Virus record (IMG/VR): IMGVR_UViG_3300034190_002230
Span: 1-47,343 of that record
Reading direction: 5' to 3' (one strand)
DNA length: 47,343 nucleotides
From: a virus
Shown here: positions 9,272 through 17,679 of the stretch, one piece after another
How positions within the stretch are numbered: the first letter of the stretch is position 1
Layout of the letters: each line of letters begins with the position of its first letter
Made by a program: the position numbers and the translations under genes
The notes under the pieces: generated by a model
Databases searched by the model: none
Told to the model about the DNA's origin: nothing
What the model saw: only the letters and a program-made list of their open reading frames with translations

Positions 9272-10953
9272 TGCAACCTACCACTGACAACAAGGGATTC
9301 CTTGAGAGCATAGGATTCGCTGACCACAACGAGAGCGCTGCCTTAGATCGTAGGAAGGATCGCATGATGTTACGGGGCGGGAACGCCGGTAACCAAGGCT
9401 TCAACCGTGGAGTAGCTCTCGGTAGTCAGGCAGCCCCCCTAGTAAGCGGGTTGCTCGGTGGCGTAGGCGGACTCATCTCAGGTAAGGGTGACGATGGACG
9501 ATCCCTCAAGCAGTTCAAGGCAGACTTCCAGCGCGCAGGTAATGACGCTAGGGACGGTGCCATAGCTGAGGAGATGGGACTGGCAGGTGGCAAGGATGCC
9601 CTCAGGACACGACGCAGAGTCTTCAAGGAGATCCAGTCAGCTCAGGCGAGCGTAGATGACGACGGTAGCGTAAGCTCACGCAAGGCGCTAGCTAACCGTG
9701 TTGCAGAGATTGCTAAGCGCAACGGTGACTTTGCTACTCTCGACAAGGCTATGGCTCAGATGGTTGAGCTGGATAGAGAGGGCCTTGAGCTTAAGAAGCT
9801 CGGCCTAGAGAACGAAGCTACAGAGCATGACCAGGGCCGCAAGCAAGAGCTCGGCGTTAGGGCATGGCACATTGACGCTACTGAGAGGCAAGCTGGTAGA
9901 GCTGTCCGCATAAATGAGGGTGAGGACGCTGGTAGGTACAAGCTGTACGAGCCGGGTAACCCAGACAAGTTCCGCATAGTAGACGGTGGCGAACTAAACA
10001 TACCTTCAGGTCAGCTAGGCGGCAGCGCCCCACGACGCGCTAAGCACGAGACCATGCAGGGTATTGTAGCGGCTAACGGAGCCGGTGGTCCTCGTATCAC
10101 AGAGTTCCGTAACATCCCAAGAGCCATGCAGCAGCAGTCACGCATCATAGATCAGATCTTAGGTAACTTCTTCACACTATCTGAGCAGGGATTCGATCCA
10201 GCTATTGCTCTGGATGCATCTGGTAAGACAGCTATCGCAGCAGACAAGACAATCTCGTTCGTCGACACAGTCAGCACCATGTTCGGCTTCACCGGAACCA
10301 AGGAAGAGCGGAAGGTTACATACGGCGGCAAGGAAACGACTACCGCGAAGCAGCGTGAGCAGTTCATTGAGGCTGGTAAAGCTACCAAGATAGACGCATT
10401 CGCTAAAGAGATGGGCTACTCAGATCGGAACGCGATGCTACCCAGAGAGTTACAGGGCGCGCCAGCACAGGCAGCCGAGTTGTATTGGGCTAACATCATG
10501 GAGCTTGCGTACCTAGATGCTCGTATCCAAGAGCCATCTAACCGTGGTCTCTCCGACAACGATATCATCGCGGCACTGAAGCGCATCGGCGCAGACACTG
10601 CTAACCCACGGAGCTTTGCCATCAGGCAGAGAGAAGTCATCATGAACACACTGATACCTAACCTAGAGAACTTAGGCTCACAGATGTCTACCTTCCGTAA
10701 CGACCGATTCACTCCTCAGGAAGTAGCGGATGAGATCTTCGGTAAGGACTATGTGGCTACGGTACGTGCGGGGCTTGAGGAGACTGTGGCTAAGCTAGAC
10801 ATATTCATAGGTGACGCTAAGCGTAACGCAGATGGCTCACTGCCGAGACAGGCAAGTACAGCACCAGCTGGAGCAGCAGAACCTGCTTCGGATAAGTCAA
10901 TAGCGGACCAGCTCGCAGAAGCACGAGCTGAACGCGCATTATTAGGGGATTAG
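9271..10953 (+). CDS. Internal virion (DNA ejection) protein, predicted
   Basis: A 560-residue, mostly helical protein. It has an early Gly/Leu segment (LVSGLLGGVGGLISGKG, around 50-66) that could insert in a membrane, then long Glu/Lys/Arg/Ala helices (residues 110-220). The C-terminus is Ala/Glu-rich (DQLAEARAERALLGD). Podovirus internal core proteins that form the ejection channel share this size and character, and it sits between the Q-rich protein and the 1005-residue protein just before lysis genes, like T7 gp14-gp16. Its ATG overlaps the preceding TAA by one base. No enzymatic motif was recognised. Confidence 0.55.
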   Translation: MQPTTDNKGFLESIGFADHNESAALDRRKDRMMLRGGNAGNQGFNRGVALGSQAAPLVSGLLGGVGGLISGKGDDGRSLKQFKADFQRAGNDARDGAIAEEMGLAGGKDALRTRRRVFKEIQSAQASVDDDGSVSSRKALANRVAEIAKRNGDFATLDKAMAQMVELDREGLELKKLGLENEATEHDQGRKQELGVRAWHIDATERQAGRAVRINEGEDAGRYKLYEPGNPDKFRIVDGGELNIPSGQLGGSAPRRAKHETMQGIVAANGAGGPRITEFRNIPRAMQQQSRIIDQILGNFFTLSEQGFDPAIALDASGKTAIAADKTISFVDTVSTMFGFTGTKEERKVTYGGKETTTAKQREQFIEAGKATKIDAFAKEMGYSDRNAMLPRELQGAPAQAAELYWANIMELAYLDARIQEPSNRGLSDNDIIAALKRIGADTANPRSFAIRQREVIMNTLIPNLENLGSQMSTFRNDRFTPQEVADEIFGKDYVATVRAGLEETVAKLDIFIGDAKRNADGSLPRQASTAPAGAAEPASDKSIADQLAEARAERALLGD

Positions 10954-10956
10954 AGT

Positions 10957-13900
10957 ATGCCGGGTGAAGGCGCAAGGTTTCTGAGAGAGATCCAGAGGCG
11001 AGAGGGTAGAGACCCTAACATAGCTGAGCAGAACCAAGCCGTTGCTGCGGAACGGGCAGGAATGGGTAAGCCACCTCAAATACCCGGTAACACAAGTAAG
11101 TTTGCAGAGACACTGCAGACGGAAGGCAGCGGTTCCGTGTCCGCAGAAGGCGCACGGATGCAGCGTAGTAACCAGCGCTCTAAAGATGCAGGTGTGACTG
11201 CTGATGACACAGTAGTTGACGGTCAGACCATGCCTCAGTTCATGGAAGCGGCACGTGCAGGGGCGGCTGGTACACGTGAAGGCCGCAAGATACTGCTAGA
11301 CGCAAAGATAGCAAAGCTGGAAGTGCAGGAGGCTAGAAGGATCGAGCTCGACGCAAAGATAGCAGAGCTTGAAGCGCAGGAAGAGGCCGCTAAGGTTGAC
11401 CCTCGCATAGACACATCACCTCTGCCTACTGGCATAGAGCGCATCGACAAGGAAGGCACCTCACAGTTCTTCACTGGTGGGTCAGGTAACCTGTTGGGTA
11501 CTATCAACCACCCAGACCTCGACGATCCAGAGATGTTCGATCACCCTGATACTATACGCAGGAACAAAGCACAGCAAGGCATCGACATGATGTCCGGTCT
11601 GGACTTTAAGATCCGTAAGCAGATAGCTGCGATCCCTAACGTACCAAGTATGCGTAAGGACGCAGTCAAGAACATACTCATGACAGCTCATGAGGAGATG
11701 CCTGATGACATCGGACCTACCATACGGTTTGACCAGACACTAAGTGAGTTCCAGATGCTCATGCCTTCATCCACTGAGGGTAAGTATCGCTGGACCTCCA
11801 TGGATGGTACTGGCGTAGAGATAGGTGACTTCGGTGATATGTTTAACCCAGCCGAGATAGGCGCAGCCATCGGCGGCATGGTAGGCACCACGTTCGGTCC
11901 CGGTAAGCTCAGATACCTCAACATCAAGAAGGCTCAGCCCGGTAAGGGTGGCTTCGGTGGTGCTGTGCTGGGTCGTACTATAGGAGAGACGTTCAACTTA
12001 GTACGTCACTTCAAGGAGACTGGACAAGCACCTACGCATGAAGAGCTACTGTCCCTCACTGGCGGTGGTCTTATGATGGAGTTCATGGCATCCGCACTCA
12101 CAGAGGCGGGCGCTAAGATACTACGTGTAGGATCCAATGCAGTACAAGAGCTGGCTGCCACGGCAGCCGGTAAAGAGGCTGTGCATATAGCCCCTGAAGA
12201 TGTCCCACTGGTTAACGCTCAGTTAGAAGAGTCACGCCAGCTACTTGATGACCTCAACGTCACAGGTATACCGGGCGTTACTGGACAGAAGTTCTCCCTA
12301 ACACGTGGTCAGGCTACGCGCCAGATAGACCTTCTAGCAGAGGAGACTGCGTCACAGACAGCCGCCAGTGCAGAAGTAAAGTCACAGTTCGCTACGGCTA
12401 AGGCACAGAATGATAAAGCACTGCAAGCATACATCGTACGTGAGTTCGACTCAGGCTTAGACCTGTTCGACAGGACGGATGGCATCATCATTGCCGCGAA
12501 CGACTCACTGGGTAACATCGGTGACTTCGCCATCGCACAGACGGCCAACGGCACTGTACACATACTACCTAAACTCGCACAAGAGGGGGGTGAGCATGTT
12601 GGGTTACGCATAGATCCGGGTAAAGATGTATGGAAAGTCAAGGCTAACATAGTGGAAGAGAGCCTACAGGGTCTCGGTCTACGCAGGGACGGACTCATAG
12701 TAGCAGGACAGGAAGCACAGGCACGTGGTGCTGTACTCTCAGCTGGGGACGAACTCCTCGCTGCAGATGCTCAGGTGTGGCGAGAGCTAGACAAGACTGG
12801 TGCATTGGGTCCGCTTACGTGGGCTGATGACATCGTAGATACTGGCGGTATCCTGACTACTCAGTCTGGTGGCCCTGTCGTACGCATGGTAGACCCAGAC
12901 CCCGTGACCCCTAAGCTACTGGAGGCTTTCAACAAGCCCGGTAGAGGTGCGAGTGGCAGGATGGAAGCTAACAAGGACTTCAGAACCTTCATGACGAAGC
13001 CGGGTGTACTGCTCAACGTGGTCTCTAAAGAGATGGAAGGCAGCCCGTACGTGCGGCAGGAGATGAAGGAAGCTATACTCGCTGACTATCAGAAGCAGGT
13101 CAGGAAGAAGGGCAAGTTCAGTGAGGCTAACTACCAAGAGTGGCAGGATTCTACACGCCAAGTAGTAGACGCCGTGTTCTCCCCAAAGGAGCTCGTCAAG
13201 ATACGCAGCAGTCCCCATGCTCTTAAGGAGGTAACGGACGCAGGCCACGAGGCCATGAAGGTACGACGACAGGCACTGAGCAAGAGCTTAGGTATTAAGC
13301 CTGACGACAAGCTACTCAAAGAGGTGGGTCAGAGTAAGCTGCTCAATCAGATTAAGAGCCGCAGCTCACAACAGATACGGCGCACCATGAAGATACTTGA
13401 TGCACAAGGGACTGGCGACGACGTAAGGCGTGTGTACATGCAGGAGCTGGGAGCAGAACTTCTTGCCAAGGGCGGCGGGAAGAACTGGATAGGATTCGAG
13501 GCGTGGATCCACACTCGTCACGAGAACATAGAAGACATCATGGGGAACACCAACTACAACGCCCACCTGCGGACAGTGGCCTCGGTACTCAAGCGTAAGT
13601 CTGACCAAGGCATGACTCGAGGAGCCCGCACAGAGACCAACTCTACTGGACTGGCACTCTTTAGGGTAGCCTTCGGACCACTGTCTAGGGCACAGCGATT
13701 CATATCCGGTGCTAAGAGGGGCCAGATAAGAGCCACTGCAGCTAGTGCTTCAGACCTTATCACTGACCCAGCCATGCTCAAGGAGCTTGTACGACTCATA
13801 CCTATGCAGGTAGAGAGCCGACAGGCAGCCCGTATCATACACTCGACAGGGCTTGCGGAGAAGATGAACTTCCCCGGCTACGACCCAGAGTCAGAAGAGG

Positions 13901-13974
13901 ACCGACAGAAGTTCGCTAACCAGATACTGATCGAACTAGCTCAGGAGAGGTTCGAGGGTGAAGACGTGGAGTAA
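10957..13974 (+). CDS. Large internal virion (ejection) protein, predicted
   Basis: At 1005 residues this is the longest protein in the window. It opens with charged helices (GEGARFLREIQRREGRD) and has a tandem helical repeat near residues 110-145: two similar units of the form LDAKIAKLE and LDAKIAELE, likely a coiled coil. There is a Gly/hydrophobic stretch around 305-345 (AEIGAAIGGMVGTTFGPGK), then mixed alpha/beta and helical regions. I see no lytic transglycosylase signature like that in T7 gp16. Position and length support an ejection-channel protein. It overlaps the endopeptidase start by 17 bases. Confidence 0.55.
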   Translation: MPGEGARFLREIQRREGRDPNIAEQNQAVAAERAGMGKPPQIPGNTSKFAETLQTEGSGSVSAEGARMQRSNQRSKDAGVTADDTVVDGQTMPQFMEAARAGAAGTREGRKILLDAKIAKLEVQEARRIELDAKIAELEAQEEAAKVDPRIDTSPLPTGIERIDKEGTSQFFTGGSGNLLGTINHPDLDDPEMFDHPDTIRRNKAQQGIDMMSGLDFKIRKQIAAIPNVPSMRKDAVKNILMTAHEEMPDDIGPTIRFDQTLSEFQMLMPSSTEGKYRWTSMDGTGVEIGDFGDMFNPAEIGAAIGGMVGTTFGPGKLRYLNIKKAQPGKGGFGGAVLGRTIGETFNLVRHFKETGQAPTHEELLSLTGGGLMMEFMASALTEAGAKILRVGSNAVQELAATAAGKEAVHIAPEDVPLVNAQLEESRQLLDDLNVTGIPGVTGQKFSLTRGQATRQIDLLAEETASQTAASAEVKSQFATAKAQNDKALQAYIVREFDSGLDLFDRTDGIIIAANDSLGNIGDFAIAQTANGTVHILPKLAQEGGEHVGLRIDPGKDVWKVKANIVEESLQGLGLRRDGLIVAGQEAQARGAVLSAGDELLAADAQVWRELDKTGALGPLTWADDIVDTGGILTTQSGGPVVRMVDPDPVTPKLLEAFNKPGRGASGRMEANKDFRTFMTKPGVLLNVVSKEMEGSPYVRQEMKEAILADYQKQVRKKGKFSEANYQEWQDSTRQVVDAVFSPKELVKIRSSPHALKEVTDAGHEAMKVRRQALSKSLGIKPDDKLLKEVGQSKLLNQIKSRSSQQIRRTMKILDAQGTGDDVRRVYMQELGAELLAKGGGKNWIGFEAWIHTRHENIEDIMGNTNYNAHLRTVASVLKRKSDQGMTRGARTETNSTGLALFRVAFGPLSRAQRFISGAKRGQIRATAASASDLITDPAMLKELVRLIPMQVESRQAARIIHSTGLAEKMNFPGYDPESEEDRQKFANQILIELAQERFEGEDVE

Positions 13975-14362
13975 CCGGAGTAAGAAGGTATACGATCAGC
14001 TAGACCGCCGCCTACAGAGGCTGGTGACTAGATTGAGGGATGAGGTAACAGACATCTCACTCGTAACTGGATACCGTGACCGGGAGTTACAGAACACACT
14101 ACAGGAGAATGGATACAGCAAGGTACGCTACCCTAATGGGAAGCACAACAGAAAGCCATCTAAGGCAGTTGACCTACAGCCGTACCCCTACCCGGACTCA
14201 GAGCCTAAGCTCTGGGGAGCACTCGGGTATATAGCAGGACGAGCCCACGCTATCGCGCAGGAAGAAGGGTTCCATATAAGGTGGGGCGGGGATTGGGACG
14301 GTGATGGGGATCTAACCGATCAGCAGTTCGACGACTTGTTTCACATCGAGGTCAAGGAATGA
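13958..14362 (+). CDS. Endolysin: M15-family L-alanyl-D-glutamate-type endopeptidase
   Basis: A 134-residue protein with the zinc-peptidase pattern of the M15 family: KHNRKPSKAVDLQPYP (His63 and Asp72 as zinc ligands) and a C-terminal LFHIEV (His129), with the partner loop WGGDWDGDGD at 109-118. It should cut the peptide stem of peptidoglycan. The length is typical for single-domain phage M15 endolysins of Gram-negative hosts, with no cell-wall-binding domain and no signal peptide, so it needs a holin. The start is GTG with GAGG upstream, inside the end of the preceding gene. Confidence 0.85.
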   Translation: MKTWSNRSKKVYDQLDRRLQRLVTRLRDEVTDISLVTGYRDRELQNTLQENGYSKVRYPNGKHNRKPSKAVDLQPYPYPDSEPKLWGALGYIAGRAHAIAQEEGFHIRWGGDWDGDGDLTDQQFDDLFHIEVKE

Positions 14363-14832
14363 AAACGATGATACTGCTGTGCTTATCTCTTGCGGGATGT
14401 ACCACAGAGGGTGCTGACGAGTGGCTTACTGTCTGCTCACTGTACTCAGGCTTAGCTGGGATAGATGTATGCGAGACACTGCCACCTCCCGTAGTTGTGG
14501 AGGAAGCTATGCCGCATGGTAAGTCAGGCTACTACAGAGGCGGACCTACTATACACATATCCAAAGAACTCAGGGGTGACCGTCGCTTTGGCACACTCGT
14601 ACATGAGATGGTCCATTACATAGACTATCATAAGTTCGGGCTAGAGCTACCGGGCTATGCCCCTGAGCTATGCGCTACAGAGGACATGGCATGGTTCATA
14701 GAGGGTGTATGGTGGGGTAGTATCGGTAAGCCAGAGCTGGCTCAGCCGTCATGGTGGCTTGCGTATCCGCACTGTTGGAGGACGCATGCTGACCAAGAGT
14801 TCTTGGACTACATCAGGGAGATGGTTCAGTGA
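14359..14832 (+). CDS. Lipoprotein with an HExxH zinc-protease motif, in the lysis cassette
   Basis: A 157-residue protein with a lipoprotein signal: a hydrophobic N-terminus ending in LAGC (Cys14 lipidated). The mature part carries HEMVHYIDY (His82, Glu83, His86), the signature of gluzincin metalloproteases, with candidate third ligand Glu108 in CATEDMAW. It would be anchored in the cell envelope, facing the periplasm or surface. The overlap with the endolysin (ATGA) and with the next gene puts it in the lysis operon where a spanin lipoprotein would be expected. A protease there is unusual; it could help disrupt the outer membrane or degrade envelope proteins. I see no coiled coil as in o-spanins. 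Confidence 0.7.
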   Translation: MKTMILLCLSLAGCTTEGADEWLTVCSLYSGLAGIDVCETLPPPVVVEEAMPHGKSGYYRGGPTIHISKELRGDRRFGTLVHEMVHYIDYHKFGLELPGYAPELCATEDMAWFIEGVWWGSIGKPELAQPSWWLAYPHCWRTHADQEFLDYIREMVQ

Positions 14833-15107
14833 GGCGCGCAGTCATTGTGTCATGGGGCGATGCCTTCATAGATACAGAGGACTTCGACCCTGAAGAGGCC
14901 GAGAGTGTAACACCCGTATACAGGAAAACCGTGGGGTTCCTCATTGCGAAGAACCAACACGGCTATGTACTAGCGACAGATACCTATGACCACGAGCCAG
15001 AGGTGTCAGCTAAGATGTTTATACCTCATGGAATGATCACTGAGGTTACTGAATTAATCACACGTGTGAGAAAGACCGATGCCGACATGGATAACAGCAC
15101 TATTTGA
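14829..15107 (+). CDS. Small hypothetical protein in the lysis cassette
   Basis: A 92-residue protein starting at a GTG that overlaps the upstream TGA (GTGA). The body alternates strands (RAVIVSWGDAF, KTVGFLIAKNQHGYVLATDTY) and ends in a polar tail (ITRVRKTDADMDNS). No signal or membrane span is present. It overlaps the next, holin-like gene by 29 bases, and its last codons contain the palindrome TCACACGTGTGA at 15058. I do not recognise the family. Confidence 0.5.
   Translation: MRRAVIVSWGDAFIDTEDFDPEEAESVTPVYRKTVGFLIAKNQHGYVLATDTYDHEPEVSAKMFIPHGMITEVTELITRVRKTDADMDNSTI
15058..15069. promoter_or_regulatory. Palindrome TCACACGTGTGA, copy 1
   Basis: Perfect 12-bp palindrome, the only copy inside a + strand gene. 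It ends 9 bases before the ATG of the holin-like gene at 15079, and marks the end of the late block. Confidence 0.6.
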
Positions 15108-15474
15108 ACCTATCGCAAGCATTATACGCAAGCGACAGGACAGGAAGCTAGCCGCACAGTCAGCTAAGGCTGCACTGATGAAGGGACAGCAGGACAACCA
15201 CCACACCCTTGAGTTAAACAAGGATGAGTGGGAGTCGCTGCAGGTTAAGGGAATGGACAACTCTTGGAAGGACGAATACGTTACTGTATCCGTAGTGTCT
15301 ATCTTTAACCTCATCGTGCTTGGCGGGATACTCTCCGCCTTCGGACATGATCAGCTCTTAACCGGAGTGGCTATAGCGATTACGTCACTGTCTACCGCAG
15401 GTGTAGACGTTGGGTTCTTACTTGAGGCCGCGGTACTAGCCGGACTCGGACTGTCCATCTGGAAGCGCTTCTGA
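15079..15474 (+). CDS. Holin-like membrane protein
   Basis: A 131-residue protein: an amphipathic N-terminal helix (WITALFEPIASIIRKRQDRK), a charged linker containing SWKDEY at about 74-79, and two hydrophobic spans (about residues 80-101 and 105-127) ending in a basic tail (WKRF). The linker-plus-spans layout resembles phage holins of the 3TM type used with M15 or muramidase endolysins, but two strong spans are seen, not three. It is the last gene of the late block, and its 3' end overlaps the convergent early gene by 39 bases. It could be the true holin or an accessory membrane protein. Confidence 0.55.
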   Translation: MPTWITALFEPIASIIRKRQDRKLAAQSAKAALMKGQQDNHHTLELNKDEWESLQVKGMDNSWKDEYVTVSVVSIFNLIVLGGILSAFGHDQLLTGVAIAITSLSTAGVDVGFLLEAAVLAGLGLSIWKRF

Positions 15475-16026
15475 CGACGCCACTTCATTGTTTCCATCTT
15501 CTTTCTCTTGAACTTTGGATGCATTCATCACCTCCACGTATGCTGCAAGGGCCTTGATCTCTAAGTCAAGGCCTTTTGCTATTCTGAGATACTCATCTCG
15601 TCGTCGTCGTATATCATCAAGCTGACTGCTTGGATCTGAGCTGATCGCGGGAGCTGAGCTAAGTGTTGGTACTGACGTTTCCGTAGGTACTTCAGCTGAT
15701 CGGGCATCATTCTGATGTCCGTTGATAAGTCTACCATCTTGACCATCATCCTCGCTAGCACGCGCAGCTGCCTGTGCAGCGCGAGAGGTGACAGCTTCGT
15801 CACCGATTGCACTGTCGACGACATCTCGGATTGACTGTCCCCAGATGGCGGCAGCGTTCCGTCTTGTTTCTGCATTCTTTATCCCCTCAAATATTAGTTC
15901 ATAGTGACCGATCCCATATGGGAGGTCCACGACCTTAGTGATCGTGCCTCCCTCAGTGACTGTACCAGACTGCTCCCAGAGCTTGAAGTCTGATTGTATG
16001 ACAGCGCGTAGTTCATCCTGATTCAC
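15436..16026 (-). CDS. Hypothetical protein, last gene of the early block
   Basis: A 196-residue protein with a mixed N-terminal domain (about 1-75, GIGHYELIFEGIKNAETRR), a Ser/Thr/Asp/Pro-rich linker (80-135) and a C-terminal helix (SQLDDIRRRRDEYLRIAKGL) likely to form a coiled coil. It follows the exonuclease gene with a 4-base overlap, and its end is convergent with the holin-like gene. The family is not recognised. The linker-plus-coil form suggests a partner-binding protein of the replication set. Confidence 0.45.
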   Translation of the reverse strand: MNQDELRAVIQSDFKLWEQSGTVTEGGTITKVVDLPYGIGHYELIFEGIKNAETRRNAAAIWGQSIRDVVDSAIGDEAVTSRAAQAAARASEDDGQDGRLINGHQNDARSAEVPTETSVPTLSSAPAISSDPSSQLDDIRRRRDEYLRIAKGLDLEIKALAAYVEVMNASKVQEKEDGNNEVASSEALPDGQSESG

Positions 16027-16781
16027 TTCAGGACCTGCGGCGATTGTTTGACTGAGCCTTTCATACTCTTCCGTCCTCTTAAGTTAGTGCCACAGCTGTT
16101 ACACTTGTAGCGTTGATATGCAAACACCCCTGTGGTGTCATACTCCTGACCCCTCTTGTGGATGTCTTCACTGGCACAGTTACGGCAGACAGGTTTCTCC
16201 TGATCCTCAACGTACAGCGCCCAGTTAGGATGATTCTTGATCCACCCCTTAAGTTTATCATACATTCGCTCAGTTAGCAAGACGTCTTCTATGTTGTAGT
16301 CGACCATCTTCTGCCACGCCTCGGGATCCCCTTGTAGGCAAGCAGCCCAGAGTCCGAACCCACCAGTGTCGAGCTTATGCTCACCCAGCAGTGCCCCTGC
16401 CACGTAGTCTAACTTGTTCGACGGGAACTTAAAGTTCTGTCGTACCGTTAGGAGCAGGTCTATGTGCGCATAGTTAGTGGGTGGTGTAAGTTCTAGCTCG
16501 ATGAACTCCCTGTTCAGGTGCTTCATGTCGAAGTTCTTACTGTTCCAACCTACTATTGCATCGGCCTCATTGACCAGTTCATAGATAGCATGCACCATGT
16601 CCTCAGCCCCATGATGATGCTCACTTGCCCACATCACCTCGTCCTCTCCATACCACTTAGCACACCATGATAGCATGCGAGTGGGCTTCTTGATGGCTGG
16701 CAGGTATACATTCTGCTGCCACAAGCCCCACACGTACGCATCTATGGGTGATGTCTCTATGTCTACTGTTAAGATCCTCAT
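16023..16781 (-). CDS. DnaQ-like 3'-5' exonuclease with a C-terminal zinc ribbon
   Basis: A 252-residue protein with the DEDD exonuclease motifs: VDIETSP (Asp7, Glu9), VGWNSKNFDMKHL (Asp85) and the third motif near DYNIEDVLL (Asp161 to Asp166). The layout is that of predicted RNase H-like 3'-5' exonucleases found beside phage polymerases. A zinc ribbon follows at the C-terminus: CRNC at 199-202 and CNSC at 227-230. It is separate from the exonuclease domain of the phage DNA polymerase, so it may proofread, degrade host DNA or process recombination ends. It is coupled to the small gene upstream by an ATGA overlap. Confidence 0.8.
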   Translation of the reverse strand: MRILTVDIETSPIDAYVWGLWQQNVYLPAIKKPTRMLSWCAKWYGEDEVMWASEHHHGAEDMVHAIYELVNEADAIVGWNSKNFDMKHLNREFIELELTPPTNYAHIDLLLTVRQNFKFPSNKLDYVAGALLGEHKLDTGGFGLWAACLQGDPEAWQKMVDYNIEDVLLTERMYDKLKGWIKNHPNWALYVEDQEKPVCRNCASEDIHKRGQEYDTTGVFAYQRYKCNSCGTNLRGRKSMKGSVKQSPQVLK

Positions 16782-16927
16782 CCTAAACTCCTTATAAGCT
16801 CTCGTGTAATAGCTATCGTCTCTTCATCTTCCGTGTTAAACAGCTCGGGGTAGTCTTCATAGATAGCGTCTACTATCTGCACCAACTTCCCTAGCCATAC
16901 TACATCAGGCGGGGTTACGTGCTGCAT
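16778..16927 (-). CDS. Small acidic protein, 49 residues
   Basis: A short gene with a good AGGAG site 7 bases before its ATG at 16927 and an ATGA overlap with the exonuclease start. The protein (MQHVTPPDVVWLGKLVQIVD at its start) is acidic in the middle (YEDYPELFNTEDEE) and helical at the end (ITRELIRSLG). It fills what would otherwise be a 120-base gap in a tightly packed operon and overlaps the upstream gene by 23 bases. The function is unknown. Confidence 0.7.
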   Translation of the reverse strand: MQHVTPPDVVWLGKLVQIVDAIYEDYPELFNTEDEETIAITRELIRSLG

Positions 16928-17288
16928 CTTCCAACTCCTTCTGGAGCATAGCCAGCGCTCTCCATGCTACCTTAGTGGTGTGCCGTATCCCATCCGAGTC
17001 TATTGTACCCCTCTCCATGAAGTGGCGCAGTAGAGCATCGCTCTCGTCACCTGACTTGGCGCGGTCCCAACAGATCGGCGTGCCGGGGTTGTGCTGCTGA
17101 TGACCTACTAAGCTACACTCTGCGATAGCAAAGATGGCTTGCGGAAAGTAATCCAGCACCCCTGTAGCTACCGGAGCTGCCTTCCTAGCTGCAGCATTAG
17201 TCTTGAGCTTAGCTGCATCGTCACGGTCCCAACAGATCGGCGTCGCGTCATTCCAGAGTGTGGTTACTCCGTCCTCCTTAGTAATCAT
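16905..17288 (-). CDS. dATP/dGTP diphosphohydrolase N-terminal-like protein (DUF5664-type)
   Basis: A 127-residue protein whose residues from about 40 on follow the phage DUF5664 pattern: PVATGVLDYFPQAIFAIAEC, HNPGTPICWDRAKSGDE, ALLRHFMERG and IDSDGIRHTTKVAWRALA. The conserved Glu/Asp/His positions suggest a MazG-like all-helical nucleotide pyrophosphohydrolase, perhaps shaping the dNTP pool. The N-terminal part repeats TPICWDR, encoded by a 20-bp direct DNA repeat (17062-17081 and 17224-17243). No PurZ or DatZ homologue accompanies it, so there is no sign of 2-aminoadenine DNA. GAGGAG lies 7 bases before the ATG. Confidence 0.6.
   Translation of the reverse strand: MITKEDGVTTLWNDATPICWDRDDAAKLKTNAAARKAAPVATGVLDYFPQAIFAIAECSLVGHQQHNPGTPICWDRAKSGDESDALLRHFMERGTIDSDGIRHTTKVAWRALAMLQKELEDAARNPA
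17062..17243. repeat. 20-bp direct repeat within the DUF5664-like gene
   Basis: CGGTCCCAACAGATCGGCGT occurs at 17062-17081 and again at 17224-17243, in the same frame, so that TPICWDR is encoded twice in one protein. This looks like local duplication or repeat-mediated extension of the N-terminus. Confidence 0.85.
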
Positions 17289-17679
17289 AATCCATCTCCT
17301 CGTCCTCCGACATTATCGTTATCAGACTGTACCCCTGCTGTCCGTAGGGGAGGAATCTCTTCCGCCACGTACCCGTCACAATCCACTTGTCGTCCGATAG
17401 ATACCCCTTCTTCTGTAACATATCGTACAACGCCTTCTCGTAGTTGTCTCCGTCCCCAACCGGAACCCTCAGCTTCGATGTCTTGCTCCTCGGTATCGCA
17501 AACATTACATCCACCTTTATCGGGTGCTCGATCAGCTCGTCGCTGCTCGGTATGGCCAGTGTCGCCTCGTCTATCCATGCCTTATAAGTCTTCGGATAGT
17601 ACGGCTTTCCGTACCGTGGAATCCGAGCCCTTGCTGCTGGTACTGGCTTGAGAGGTATCTTGATTATCAATGGCCGCAC
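17278..17679 (-). CDS. rusA: RusA-like Holliday junction resolvase
   Basis: A 133-residue protein with the RusA signature GDGDNYEKALYDML: Asp76, Asp78, Asn79 and Lys82 match the Asp70/Asp72/Asn73/Lys76 pattern of E. coli RusA, followed by LSDDKWIV (Asp96/97). The N-terminus (LIIKIPLKPVPAARAR) also fits. It should cut four-way junctions during recombination or packaging. I chose the GTG at 17679 because GAGGAG lies about 7 bases upstream. An ATG at 17709 would lengthen it by 10 residues. It overlaps the end of the preceding gene by 98 bases in another frame. Confidence 0.85.
   Translation of the reverse strand: MRPLIIKIPLKPVPAARARIPRYGKPYYPKTYKAWIDEATLAIPSSDELIEHPIKVDVMFAIPRSKTSKLRVPVGDGDNYEKALYDMLQKKGYLSDDKWIVTGTWRKRFLPYGQQGYSLITIMSEDEEMDYDY

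Noticed and set aside
16905-17288. Idea that the DUF5664-like gene points to 2-aminoadenine (Z) DNA
   Set aside because: No PurZ-like or HD-domain dATPase gene was seen anywhere in the window, so there is no support for a Z genome.
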